Source: Bombilactobacillus bombi (GTDB lineage: Bacteria > Bacillota > Bacilli > Lactobacillales > Lactobacillaceae). From it: a DNA stretch of 64,000 bases. The translations under genes were made by a program, and so were the position numbers. Where the stretch lies: NCBI RefSeq assembly GCF_003522965.1, contig NZ_CP031513.1, forward strand, positions 1,426,001 through 1,490,000, in the 5' to 3' direction. Of this stretch, positions 33,490-43,580 are shown one piece after another. Numbering within the stretch: position 1 is the first letter of the stretch; each line of letters begins with the position of its first letter. The notes beneath the pieces are model-generated. The model had not been told where the DNA came from. It did no database searches and saw only the letters and a program-made list of their open reading frames with translations.

Positions 33490-35322
33490 ATGTCATTCTC
33501 ACAAAAAACTCGCAGCGATATTATTAATCATTTAAAAAATGATCAATTGGATGTTTTAGCTATTGGGGGCGGAATTACAGGTGCCGGTGTTGCTCTTCAA
33601 GCTGCAGCTGCTCATTTAAAAACAGGCTTAATCGAAATGCAAGACTTTGCAGAAGGTACTTCATCAAGGTCTACTAAATTAGTACATGGTGGCATTCGTT
33701 ATCTGAAAACTTTTGACGTTGAAGTGGTCGCAGACACTGTTCAAGAGCGGGCTGTTGTGCAGAGGATTGCTCCTCATATTCCGCGCCCGAAGCAAATGAT
33801 TTTGCCAATTTATGATGAACCCGAAGCTACTTTCAGTATGTTTTCTGTCAAAATTGCTATGGATTTATATGATAAGTTAGCTAACGTCACCGGTGAATTT
33901 GCTAATAAAGTAATTTCTAAAGAAGAAGTATTACAATTAGAACCCGATTTAGATCCTCATAATTTATTAGGTGCTGGTATTTATTTAGATTTTGAAAATA
34001 ATGATGCCCGCTTAGTTATTGAAAACATTAAACAGGCCGCTGCTGATGGTGGTTTGATGGCTAGTCATGTACAGGCTTTACAAATTAATCATAACGAAAA
34101 AGGCCAAGTTAATGGCGTACATGTCCGTGATCTTTTAACTCAAGAAGAATTTGATATACGTGCTAAAATTGTGATTAATACTGCGGGGCCATGGTCCGAT
34201 CAAGTTCGAAAACTCGACACCAAATATCATGGCTCACAACAAATTCGCCCGACTAAGGGTGTTCATCTAGTAGTTGATGATTCCAAACTCAAAGTTCCTA
34301 CAGCTACTTATTTTGATACTGGTAAGCAAGATGGCAGAATGGTTTTTGTTATCCCTCGATTTAATAAAACTTACTTCGGTACTACTGATACTGACTATCA
34401 AGGTGACTTTCAACATCCTGAAGTTACACAAGCTGATGTGGATTACCTTTTAGAAATTATCAATCGTCGTTACCCGCATGTCCATTTGACTATTGATGAT
34501 ATTGAAGCTAGCTGGGCAGGTTTGCGGCCATTGCTTTCAGCTAATGGTGGTTCTGATTATAATGGGGGTACGAAAAAATCCATCTCTGAAACTAGCTTTA
34601 ACCAGTTGATTAAAGCTGTTAATCAATATCAATCAGGCAAAATCGGGCGTAGCGCTGTGGAAAAAGTTTTAAATAATTTGCAGGCTGCTCAATCTGAAAA
34701 AACGCCAAGCGCTTCATCCGTTTCTCGTGGTAGTTCACTGACTGTGGATGATGATGGTTTGTTGAATTTAGCTGGTGGTAAAATCACGGATTATCGTAAA
34801 ATGGCTGCAGGAGCACTCCAAAAAATCAAATCTATTTTAGCTGCTGATTTTGCCATGCAAGTACAATTGCCAGATTCTAAAAAATTGCAAGTAGCTGGTG
34901 GTCACTTTGATCCTACACAAGTTGATGAAAATATTAAAAAATATACACAAATTGGTGTAGATAAAGGATTAAGTGAGGCTGCAGCAAATAAAATTGCTAA
35001 TCTGTTTGGTTCTAACGCACCACAAATTTTTGCCTTAGCTGATCACACAACTGCTGCTCCAGGACTTAGTTTAGGCGAAACCCTCGCTCTCCACTATTCT
35101 TTAGATAACGAAATGACTTTAACGGCTGTTGATTATCTTTTGCGAAGAACTAATCATATTCTTTTTGAAGCTGATACCATTGACCAAATTAAACAGCCAG
35201 TTATTGATGAAATGGCTCGTTACTTCCAATGGGATAACCAACGCAAGCAACAAGAAACAGAAAATTTAGACAAGGCAATTCAACAATCACAACTGGCAGA
35301 TTTAAAAGGACAGGATGATTAA
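33490..35322 (+). CDS. glpO: glycerol-3-phosphate oxidase/dehydrogenase
   Basis: 610 residues, the longer GlpO size of Lactobacillales and not the ~500-550 of GlpD. VLAIGGGITGAGVALQAAA is the FAD-binding Rossmann site; SRSTKLVHGGIRYLKTFD and KGVHLVVDDS are GlpD/GlpO motifs. An insertion around residues 350-420 (rich in S, N, Q) is typical of alpha-glycerophosphate oxidases, which pass electrons directly to O2 and make H2O2 and DHAP. Whether it is a true oxidase needs assay. 11 nt after glpK with AAGGAGG. Confidence 0.92.
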   Translation: MSFSQKTRSDIINHLKNDQLDVLAIGGGITGAGVALQAAAAHLKTGLIEMQDFAEGTSSRSTKLVHGGIRYLKTFDVEVVADTVQERAVVQRIAPHIPRPKQMILPIYDEPEATFSMFSVKIAMDLYDKLANVTGEFANKVISKEEVLQLEPDLDPHNLLGAGIYLDFENNDARLVIENIKQAAADGGLMASHVQALQINHNEKGQVNGVHVRDLLTQEEFDIRAKIVINTAGPWSDQVRKLDTKYHGSQQIRPTKGVHLVVDDSKLKVPTATYFDTGKQDGRMVFVIPRFNKTYFGTTDTDYQGDFQHPEVTQADVDYLLEIINRRYPHVHLTIDDIEASWAGLRPLLSANGGSDYNGGTKKSISETSFNQLIKAVNQYQSGKIGRSAVEKVLNNLQAAQSEKTPSASSVSRGSSLTVDDDGLLNLAGGKITDYRKMAAGALQKIKSILAADFAMQVQLPDSKKLQVAGGHFDPTQVDENIKKYTQIGVDKGLSEAAANKIANLFGSNAPQIFALADHTTAAPGLSLGETLALHYSLDNEMTLTAVDYLLRRTNHILFEADTIDQIKQPVIDEMARYFQWDNQRKQQETENLDKAIQQSQLADLKGQDD

Positions 35323-35325
35323 TCT

Positions 35326-36045
35326 ATGAATAGCTCAGTAAGCGCACAATTAATGGGGGAATTTTTAGGAACAGCAATTTTAATTCTTTTAGGTGATGGT
35401 GTTGTTGCGGGCGTCAATTTAAACAAATCCAAGTCGCAAAATGCTGGGTGGCTGGCTATAACTTTGGGTTGGGGCTTAGCTGTTACTTTCGGCGTTTATT
35501 TAGTAGCTTGGATGAGTCCTGGTCATCTTAATCCAGCAGTTTCTTTGGCGATGGCAATAGCAGGGAAACTTTCTTGGAGTTTGGTGATTCCTTATATGAT
35601 TGCACAGATTTTCGGAGCTCTCGTAGGTGCAGTTTTGGTTTGGCTCACCTATTATCCACATTGGCAACAAACCCAAGATTCCGCTACGATTTTAAGTATC
35701 TTTAGTACCACTCCTGCCATCCGTAATTATGGTGCTAATTTTTTGGCAGAGTTGGTTGGTACTTTCGTTTTAGTTTATGGACTGCTGGCTTTTACCAAGG
35801 GTAATTTTGCCAGTGGATTAAATCCAATTGTGGCTGGTTTACTAATCACTGTTATTGGGATTTCCTTAGGTGGTCCCACGGGTTATGCGATTAATCCCGC
35901 TCGAGATTTAGGTCCTCGAATTGCCCATCAATTATTGCCGATTGCCAATAAAGGCGATTCTGACTGGTCTTACAGCTGGGTTCCAATTTTAGGGCCATTA
36001 GTTGGTGGTATTTTAGCAGCATTATTATTTAATCTTTTAAAATAA
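35326..36045 (+). CDS. glpF: glycerol uptake facilitator
   Basis: 239 residues, six membrane helices plus two half-helices. Both aquaporin motifs are present: GHLNPAVSLAM and GYAINPARDLGPR; Arg after the second NPA and Asp in NPARD mark the glycerol-conducting branch. Passive entry of glycerol before GlpK. Starts 3 nt after glpO and closes the operon. Confidence 0.95.
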   Translation: MNSSVSAQLMGEFLGTAILILLGDGVVAGVNLNKSKSQNAGWLAITLGWGLAVTFGVYLVAWMSPGHLNPAVSLAMAIAGKLSWSLVIPYMIAQIFGALVGAVLVWLTYYPHWQQTQDSATILSIFSTTPAIRNYGANFLAELVGTFVLVYGLLAFTKGNFASGLNPIVAGLLITVIGISLGGPTGYAINPARDLGPRIAHQLLPIANKGDSDWSYSWVPILGPLVGGILAALLFNLLK

Positions 36046-36050
36046 AATGC

Positions 36051-36091
36051 AAAAAGCATTGTTTATCTTCAACGATTAAACAATGCTTTTT
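36051..36091. terminator. bidirectional terminator after glpF
   Basis: AAAAAGCATTGTTTA (36051-36065) pairs perfectly with 36077-36091, a 15-bp stem over 11 nt, with T-runs on both strands. Shared with the convergent ROK kinase gene. Confidence 0.9.
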
Positions 36092-36111
36092 ATATGGTTT
36101 CAATTTAATAT

Positions 36112-36987
36112 TTATTCTTCATTAACTCGATAAGCTAATGCAAAGTTGCCTAAAGTCGCAGAACCATTATCTTGAACACGTGGCATTTGAATATATTTTT
36201 TTAAATCTGGTACATGTACATATCCATTCAGCATTTGGGAAAATTGTTCTCGCACTTTGTCTAAAAAGCCTTCACTGACTACACCACCACCAAAAACAAT
36301 ATTATCAGGCCGTAAAATCATGGTTTGTTGAATAGCTGCTTGGGCAACATAATAAGCCAAAATATCCCAGACGTGGTGATCTTTAGGAACTTGAGGACCG
36401 GGAATGCCTAAGCGAGCTTCAAAAGTTGGTCCTGATACTAAGCCTTCTAAGCAGTCTTTATGATACGGACAAATGCCGGCAAAATCTAAATCATCAGGAT
36501 GGCGCTTCAAAAATGTATGCCCCATTTCGGGATGACCAATACCTTGTAAAATTTTACCATCTAAAACAGCACCACCACCGACACCAGTACCAATAGTATA
36601 GTAAACTAGCGAATCAATTTTTTCATTATATAATTGAGAAGTCACATACTCGCCATAAGCCGAGGCATTAACATCTGTAGTGAAATAAATAGGAACTTGT
36701 AAAGCCTTTTTTATCGGTCCAATAAGATCTGTTTGTCGCCATTTAATTTTAGGAGTATCAGTAACATAACCATAGTGAGGATTATTCTTTTTCAGTTCAA
36801 TAGGACCAAAAGAAGCAATCGATAAAGCTGCTAAATCAGGAAATTGTTTAAAAAAATCAATTGTTTTTTGTATTGTAGTCTGCGGATCTGTGGTAGGAAA
36901 TTGCGTCTTATGCAATACTCGATAATCTTCATTACCTACTGCACAAACAAATTTGGTTCCCCCACCTTCAACACTACCTAATAACAT
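36112..36987 (-). CDS. ROK-family fructokinase
   Basis: 291 residues. GSVEGGGTKFVCAVG is the ATP-binding start; IGTGVGGGAVLDG the second phosphate loop; HPEMGHTFLKRHPDD with FAGICPYHKDCLEGL gives the His and Cys zinc ligands. This matches the ~290-residue Lactobacillales fructokinase (ScrK) group. Phosphorylates fructose to fructose 6-phosphate with ATP. No sucrose genes are adjacent; it stands 66 nt behind a purine permease, possibly cotranscribed. RBS AGAGAGGT. Confidence 0.92.
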   Translation of the reverse strand: MLLGSVEGGGTKFVCAVGNEDYRVLHKTQFPTTDPQTTIQKTIDFFKQFPDLAALSIASFGPIELKKNNPHYGYVTDTPKIKWRQTDLIGPIKKALQVPIYFTTDVNASAYGEYVTSQLYNEKIDSLVYYTIGTGVGGGAVLDGKILQGIGHPEMGHTFLKRHPDDLDFAGICPYHKDCLEGLVSGPTFEARLGIPGPQVPKDHHVWDILAYYVAQAAIQQTMILRPDNIVFGGGVVSEGFLDKVREQFSQMLNGYVHVPDLKKYIQMPRVQDNGSATLGNFALAYRVNEE

Positions 36988-37053
36988 GAAATTTACCTCT
37001 CTTTTTGAAATATCATCACAATTGATTATATTATTAAGTTAATTTAATGCAAG

Positions 37054-38337
37054 TTAAGCTTGTTTTCTTGGAGCACCATTTAATAACAGATTCATCACGA
37101 CTGCAGTCATACTACCAATAACCATACCATTACTTAAAATTGTTTGAACAGACGCTGGTAAAAAGTGAAACAGTTGCGGTTGTGACGTTACCCCTAGTCC
37201 CAAGCCCACAGAAATCGCAATAACGAGCAAGTTTTTAGTAGTCATTTCTACACTGGTAAGCATCTTGATGCCTTGAGCTCCAACCATACCAAACATAACC
37301 AACATTGCCCCACCTAATACAGAAGTAGGAATTAAATTAGCAATGGCGCCTACTTTTGGAATCATACCTAAAATTATTAGAAAGAAAGCAGAATAGTAAA
37401 CCGGTTTTAATTTTTTAATACCGGAAAGCTGAACAATTCCTACATTTTGCGAAAAAGTAGAATATGGAAAAGTATTAAACAATCCTCCTAAAATAGCGGC
37501 AAGTCCTTCTGAACGATATCCATCTGCTAAATCTCGTTCATTCAAATCTGTTTCAACCACTTCGCTGAGGGCAAAATAAACACCTGTTGATTCAATCATA
37601 CATGTCAAGGCTGCTAAAATCATCGTAGCAATTGAGGACCATTCAAATTTTGGTGTTGCAAAATAAAACAATTGCGGTATTTGGAACCAATGAGCTGCAC
37701 TTACAGGAGCAAAACCCACTTGACCAAGAACCATAGCTAGTACTGTCCCTACAACAATCCCAATTAATACAGAAATTTGCTGGATAAAACCGTGCGTCCA
37801 AATATTAATACAAATAATGACTAAAGCAGTAACTAAACCCAAAAGCAAATTAATGGGTGCGCCAAAACTTTTAGCTGTACTATCACCACCGCCAATATTT
37901 TGAAAAGCTACTGGAATTAAGGTAAAACCAACTAAAGTAATAAGTGAGCCTGTAACCAAAGTTGGGAAAAAACGTTGTAGTTTAGCAAAAATTCCAGAAA
38001 TTAAGAAAATAAAGATCCCAGCAGCAATAATACCACCATACATATAACCTGGTCCTAAAGTTTTTCCAATTTGTTGTAACGGTGCCACATACTCAACTGC
38101 GCAACCTAAGACCACCGGCAAACCAATTCCCGTCCACGGAGTTCGTTTAATTTGCAGTAAGGTCGCAATTCCACACATAAAAATATCAGCAGAAACTAGA
38201 TACGTCATTTGTTGTGTATTAAAACCCAATGCCCCACCAACTAACAGTGGTACCAAGATATCCCCTGAATACATGGCTAACAAATGCTGTAAACCTAAGA
38301 TAGCTGTTTTTATTATTGATTGCTGCTTCTCCAACAC
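37054..38337 (-). CDS. xanthine/uric acid permease-type NCS2 carrier
   Basis: 427 residues with a GUG start (AGGAGG 7 nt upstream). LQHLLAMYSGDILVPLLVGGAL is the NCS2 N-terminal motif; IESTGVYFALSEV holds the helix 8 Glu; NTFPYSTFSQNVGIVQLSG is the helix 10 motif of the xanthine/urate branch, distinct from the uracil-type motif of the permease at 29.0 kb. Purine base import with protons. No purine riboswitch could be recognised in the upstream 166 bp. Confidence 0.9.
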   Translation of the reverse strand: MLEKQQSIIKTAILGLQHLLAMYSGDILVPLLVGGALGFNTQQMTYLVSADIFMCGIATLLQIKRTPWTGIGLPVVLGCAVEYVAPLQQIGKTLGPGYMYGGIIAAGIFIFLISGIFAKLQRFFPTLVTGSLITLVGFTLIPVAFQNIGGGDSTAKSFGAPINLLLGLVTALVIICINIWTHGFIQQISVLIGIVVGTVLAMVLGQVGFAPVSAAHWFQIPQLFYFATPKFEWSSIATMILAALTCMIESTGVYFALSEVVETDLNERDLADGYRSEGLAAILGGLFNTFPYSTFSQNVGIVQLSGIKKLKPVYYSAFFLIILGMIPKVGAIANLIPTSVLGGAMLVMFGMVGAQGIKMLTSVEMTTKNLLVIAISVGLGLGVTSQPQLFHFLPASVQTILSNGMVIGSMTAVVMNLLLNGAPRKQA

Positions 38338-38503
38338 CTTAATCCTCCTAAATTTTAAAAGTATGTTTATTAGGATAACACGTAAAAGCAGAATTTTAAA
38401 GATAAAAATAGGATTAATGTTCGGATTTTCTTTAAATCAATTTGTTAATTTCGTTGCAATCTTATGGTAAACTAAAGATAATAAACTTAAGGAGGATTTT
38501 GTT

Positions 38504-39934
38504 GTGCAACAAAAATCTTTATCAGCATGTACTACTATTTTAGTAGGTAAAAAAGCATCTTTAGATGGCTCAACAATGATTGCTCGTAATGATGACACTT
38601 TTCATGCGGTAGCTCCACATAAATTTGAATATCATCAACCCCAAACTGGCCAAAAAGGCCAAATTGTTAAATCGTGGCTGAATGGTTTTCAAGCCCAAGT
38701 TCCTGAGGATAGTTATGGATGGCCTGGTGTGCCTAATGTTGATTATAAACATGAAGGTTACTATGATGAAAGTGGTATTAATACCAAAAATGTTGCCATG
38801 TCAGCCACTGAGAGCACTTATGGAAATGAGCGCGCTTTAGCGTACGATCCCTTGGTGAAAGACGGCTTAGACGAGGACTGTATTGTTCGTATGGTACTAC
38901 CTTACGTAGACTCTGCTAAAGCTGCTGTTCAAAGAACCGGGGCCTTAATTGCTCAATATGGTTCTCCTGCAGGCAATTCTGTTTTATTCAGTGATAAAAA
39001 TGACGTTTGGTATATGGAAATTGTTACTGGACATCACTGGGTTGCACAACGAATTCCTGATGATGCGTATGTCATTGCTGCCAATCGTGTTTCTATTCAA
39101 CAAGTTGACTTTGACAATCCAGCCGAATTTATGTGGTCTGATGGCATTCAAAACTTTGTTGCAGACAACCATTTAAATACTGATAGCCAAGGATGGAATT
39201 TCCGACATATCTTTGGTACCAATAATCAAAAAGACCGCCATTATAATAATCCTCGTGTCTGGTTTGGTCAGCGTTATTTTAATCCGGAAATTCAACAAGA
39301 TCCTGAAGATGGAGAATTGCCATTTATTTGTCGTACCAACCATAAAATTTCAGTTGATGACATTGAATATATTTTGGGTTCTCATTATAATGAAACTCCT
39401 TATGATCCATTGCAATCTAGTGAAACTCATGAAAAATATCTTTACCGTCCTATTGGTTTAAACCGGACCCAGAACTCCCATGTGCTCCAAATTAGAAATA
39501 ACGTACCTGATGAATATGCGGCTATCATGTGGTTATGCCTAGGGTATCCTACTTTTTCACCATATCTACCATTTTATACGAATATGAACGACACAGCTCC
39601 TTCTTATAATGACACCAGCATGCATTTTAATTTAAAGGATGCTTACTGGCTCTATAAGGGTATGTCCGTTTTAGTAGAATCGCATTATAAAGAATTTATC
39701 CAAGGAAATATTGATTTTCTCACGGAATGTCGGCGCCAATTCCGCGCAGTAGTAGCGCAAACTGATCAAGCAGCCAATAAATATCATGGTCAAGAATTGA
39801 CCGAATTCTTAACGAAACAAAATCAAGCATTGGTGCAAACCAATCAAACACAAACTCTCCAATACATGGGTGAGCTCATGACACAAGGTATTAATTTATC
39901 TAAGTTGACTTTTGATATGGATAAAAATTTATAA
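38504..39934 (+). CDS. C69-family dipeptidase (Ntn hydrolase, PepD type)
   Basis: 476 residues, GUG start 7 nt after AAGGAGG. SACTTILVGKKASLDGSTM places the nucleophile Cys at residue 9 after a short propeptide, as in lactobacillal PepD; the following GSTMIARNDD is conserved. NRVSIQQVD and FICRTNHKISVDDI are later family motifs. Cytosolic broad-specificity dipeptidase supplying amino acids. Monocistronic, divergent from the purine permease. Confidence 0.93.
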   Translation: MQQKSLSACTTILVGKKASLDGSTMIARNDDTFHAVAPHKFEYHQPQTGQKGQIVKSWLNGFQAQVPEDSYGWPGVPNVDYKHEGYYDESGINTKNVAMSATESTYGNERALAYDPLVKDGLDEDCIVRMVLPYVDSAKAAVQRTGALIAQYGSPAGNSVLFSDKNDVWYMEIVTGHHWVAQRIPDDAYVIAANRVSIQQVDFDNPAEFMWSDGIQNFVADNHLNTDSQGWNFRHIFGTNNQKDRHYNNPRVWFGQRYFNPEIQQDPEDGELPFICRTNHKISVDDIEYILGSHYNETPYDPLQSSETHEKYLYRPIGLNRTQNSHVLQIRNNVPDEYAAIMWLCLGYPTFSPYLPFYTNMNDTAPSYNDTSMHFNLKDAYWLYKGMSVLVESHYKEFIQGNIDFLTECRRQFRAVVAQTDQAANKYHGQELTEFLTKQNQALVQTNQTQTLQYMGELMTQGINLSKLTFDMDKNL

Positions 39935-40010
39935 AAAACTTTCTTATAGTTCACTATTTTATTTTGTGAAATATTAAAATTAGATAACTAAGATTAGTTA
40001 TAATGATTCA

Positions 40011-40048
40011 AAAAAGGGATGTTGAATTTATTCAGCATTCTCTTTTTG
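40011..40048 (+). terminator. terminator after the dipeptidase gene
   Basis: AAAAAGGGATGTTGAA (40011-40026) pairs with TTCAGCATTCTCTTTTT (about 40031-40047) with G-U pairs and one mismatch; the T-tract closes the stem. Confidence 0.7.
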
Positions 40049-40166
40049 TTATACAGAAAGAATTTAAATCAATCCCACTTTTATAAAGCTAAATAGCCTA
40101 GATTACGACAGTATTTTAATGCATGCTTCACTCTCTTGTATTAAAATATTTAATTGGAGGTTTATT

Positions 40167-41072
40167 ATGAATTCAAAACAAATGCTTCGCAAAGGTACAT
40201 TGTTAGCTCTAACAGCTTCAATCATCTGGGGGATTTCTGGAACTGTTATGCAGTTTGTTGCCCAATCGACTTCAGTACCAGCTACCTGGTTTATTGGGAC
40301 ACGAACTTTAATTACCGGAATTATTTTATTACTGATTGTTTTTTTCAAAAATGGCAAGCAGCAATTTTTCCGCATTTTTAAAAATAAAAAAAGTGTAGTA
40401 TTACTAATTTTATTCTCATTGCTAGGACTATTAGGCAATTTATATACCTTTTTTTATAGTGTTCAGTTAGGTAATTCTGCCGCAGCTACAATTTTACAAT
40501 ATTTAAGTCCCTTGTTTATTTTATTAGGAACCTTAATTTTCATGCATAAAATTCCTAGTAAAGTTGATTTGATCAGCTTTGGCATTGCTTTAATTGGCGT
40601 TTTTCTTCTAATTACTCAAGGCAATATTCATCACTTGGTTATTCCCTTTGCTGCTTTTATTTGGGGAATTCTTTCAGGTTTAACTGCGGCATTTTATGTA
40701 GTTTTTCCTAAATTATTAGTAGAAATGGATTTTGATCCTGTAGAAGTTACTGGCTGGGGGATGTTCCTCAGTGGTATCATTTCTCAATTTATTCGTCCAA
40801 TCTGGCAATTGCCACCGCATTTTACACTGAGTGCAGCAATGGGTGTAGGTACAATTATTCTTTTGGGAACTCTATTGGCTTTTCTCATTATGATTACTGC
40901 TACTAAATATGTTTCTTCAGCAATTGTCAGCATTACAGATGCCGCTCAGCCCTTTGTAACTTTCATTTTGAGCATCATCTTTTTACAGGCTCATTTTTCC
41001 ATAGCTGAAGTTATAGGTGCATGTTTAGTTGTTATTTCCATTTATATTTTAAATCGTTTTTCAGAAGAATAG
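40167..41072 (+). CDS. DMT-superfamily EamA transporter
   Basis: 301 residues from ATG 40167, 7 nt after TTGGAGG; an upstream frame to 40119 has no RBS. Ten membrane helices in two EamA repeats: ALTASIIWGISGTVMQFVAQ opens the first and FAAFIWGILSGLTAAFYVVF the second. Metabolite or amino acid exporter family; substrate unknown. Monocistronic. Confidence 0.9.
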   Translation: MNSKQMLRKGTLLALTASIIWGISGTVMQFVAQSTSVPATWFIGTRTLITGIILLLIVFFKNGKQQFFRIFKNKKSVVLLILFSLLGLLGNLYTFFYSVQLGNSAAATILQYLSPLFILLGTLIFMHKIPSKVDLISFGIALIGVFLLITQGNIHHLVIPFAAFIWGILSGLTAAFYVVFPKLLVEMDFDPVEVTGWGMFLSGIISQFIRPIWQLPPHFTLSAAMGVGTIILLGTLLAFLIMITATKYVSSAIVSITDAAQPFVTFILSIIFLQAHFSIAEVIGACLVVISIYILNRFSEE

Positions 41073-41168
41073 CTATCTTGACTAGCTTTTTTCTATTATT
41101 CTTAATTGTATTCGTTTACATTGTATATTAAAATAATAATGGTAAAATTATTTTTGTAACTGAGTTAA

Positions 41169-42182
<1,014 letters not shown>

Positions 42183-42194
42183 AATTTAAGATAA

Positions 42195-42255
42195 AAACAA
42201 AATTATACAGCTTATTGTTAAGGTTTTATTAATGATAAGCTGTATAATTTTGTTT
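42195..42255. terminator. long perfect hairpin between ldh and menF
   Basis: 42195-42215 pairs with 42235-42255 over 21 bp without mismatch (AAACAAAATTATACAGCTT begins the left arm); loop 19 nt. The right arm ends TTTTGTTT, so it works as a terminator. Unusually long for a simple terminator. Confidence 0.75.
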
Positions 42256-42279
42256 AGAGATTTTTAAAGGAGCATAGTT

Positions 42280-43578
42280 TTGTCTGCAGCATTATTTATT
42301 AAAACCAAAACAATTGATTCATTAAACTTACCGCAGGCTATGGCTTGGTTGCAAAACCAGGCAGGTCCTAATTTTGCTTGGGAAAATCCCACTCAAGATC
42401 ATTTAATGATTGCAAGCGGCCAAATCTTAGAAGTTTTCTCGCAACAAGCAGTCAATTTTAATGATTTAAATAATCTTTTGCAACAGGCTCAACAACAATT
42501 AGGTGATTTATCTGCAAAAGAATTGTCCCACTTAAAAGTCGTAGGGGGTTTTCCTTTTAATATCCACCAACTGGGAGCTGAAGTTTGGCAAAATTTAAAA
42601 GGCGGCCGACTTTGGATTCCCCATATTCTCATTGAACGCCGGCAAAATACTAACTATCTCACGTTGATAGAATCTAACCCTCATCAAATTAATTCTCATT
42701 GGGACAAAGTTTTTCATCAAATCCAAACAACATCCCCCTTAAAGGCTCAACGATATTCTTTAACAGATGTTCAAGAACTAGCGCTTTTGCAATATCAAAA
42801 CAGTCTAAAAATAGCACTGCAAAAAATTGCAACCGGCTCTTTAAAAAAGGTCGTTGTGGGTCGTTTTGCTGTCGGTAATTTAACTGCTGTTCAACCTGCA
42901 GCGGTTTGGCTGCAGCTAAGAGATAGCCAACCCGATGTTTATCATATTCTTATTCAAGATCAACAAACTGCATTTTTAAGTGCTACTCCCGAAAGATTAT
43001 TAGCCACCAAAAAGCAACATTTTCAAACGGCCGCTGTAGCTGGGACTATTAGACGTGATTCTAATCCGATAATTGATCAGCAATTACAGCAAGACTTACT
43101 TCATGATTATAAAAACTTACAGGAACAAGATTTAGTAGTGCAATGGATTAAAACAGCACTTCAAAAACTCCATTTACAAGTTAGTGCACCTATGACTCCA
43201 CAAATTATCCAAACGGCTACTGTGCAACACCTTTATACACCTATTCAAGCTGACGGCTTCGCTAATCCTGCCCAAGTTTTGGCCCAATTGCATCCCACTC
43301 CCGCCTTAGGTGGCTTACCCAAAGCAGCAGCCTTAAATTTCTTAAAAAATCATGAATCAGAATCCCGTGGCATGTTTGGCGCGCCTATTGGTTACTTAGA
43401 TGCTAATAATCAAGGCGAATTTGCTGTGGGTATTCGAAGTTGCTTACTGACTCCTAATCAAATTCGCTTATTTGCTGGTTCAGGCATCATAAACGGCTCA
43501 GAAATTAATACTGAAACTCAAGAAACTTATAATAAATTACAAGCTATGCTATCAGCTTTTCAAATCGAGGACAGATAA
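42280..43578 (+). CDS. menF: isochorismate synthase
   Basis: 432 residues. UUG 42280 lies 7 nt after AAGGAG and gives (M)SAALFIKTK. Chorismate-binding domain in the C-half: VVVGRFAVGNLTAV, LSATPERLL, VAGTIRRDSNP, PALGGLPKAAALNFL and the active-site ESRGMFGAPIGYLD. Isomerises chorismate to isochorismate, first step of menaquinone synthesis. The lack of a salicylate or siderophore gene and the following menD favour MenF over EntC. First gene of menFDHC. Confidence 0.93.
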   Translation: MSAALFIKTKTIDSLNLPQAMAWLQNQAGPNFAWENPTQDHLMIASGQILEVFSQQAVNFNDLNNLLQQAQQQLGDLSAKELSHLKVVGGFPFNIHQLGAEVWQNLKGGRLWIPHILIERRQNTNYLTLIESNPHQINSHWDKVFHQIQTTSPLKAQRYSLTDVQELALLQYQNSLKIALQKIATGSLKKVVVGRFAVGNLTAVQPAAVWLQLRDSQPDVYHILIQDQQTAFLSATPERLLATKKQHFQTAAVAGTIRRDSNPIIDQQLQQDLLHDYKNLQEQDLVVQWIKTALQKLHLQVSAPMTPQIIQTATVQHLYTPIQADGFANPAQVLAQLHPTPALGGLPKAAALNFLKNHESESRGMFGAPIGYLDANNQGEFAVGIRSCLLTPNQIRLFAGSGIINGSEINTETQETYNKLQAMLSAFQIEDR

Positions 43579-43580
43579 TA

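Noticed and set aside
38338-38503. Possible purine riboswitch before the xanthine-type permease
   Set aside because: The conserved purine-aptamer core could not be found; the region only holds divergent promoters and ribosome sites.
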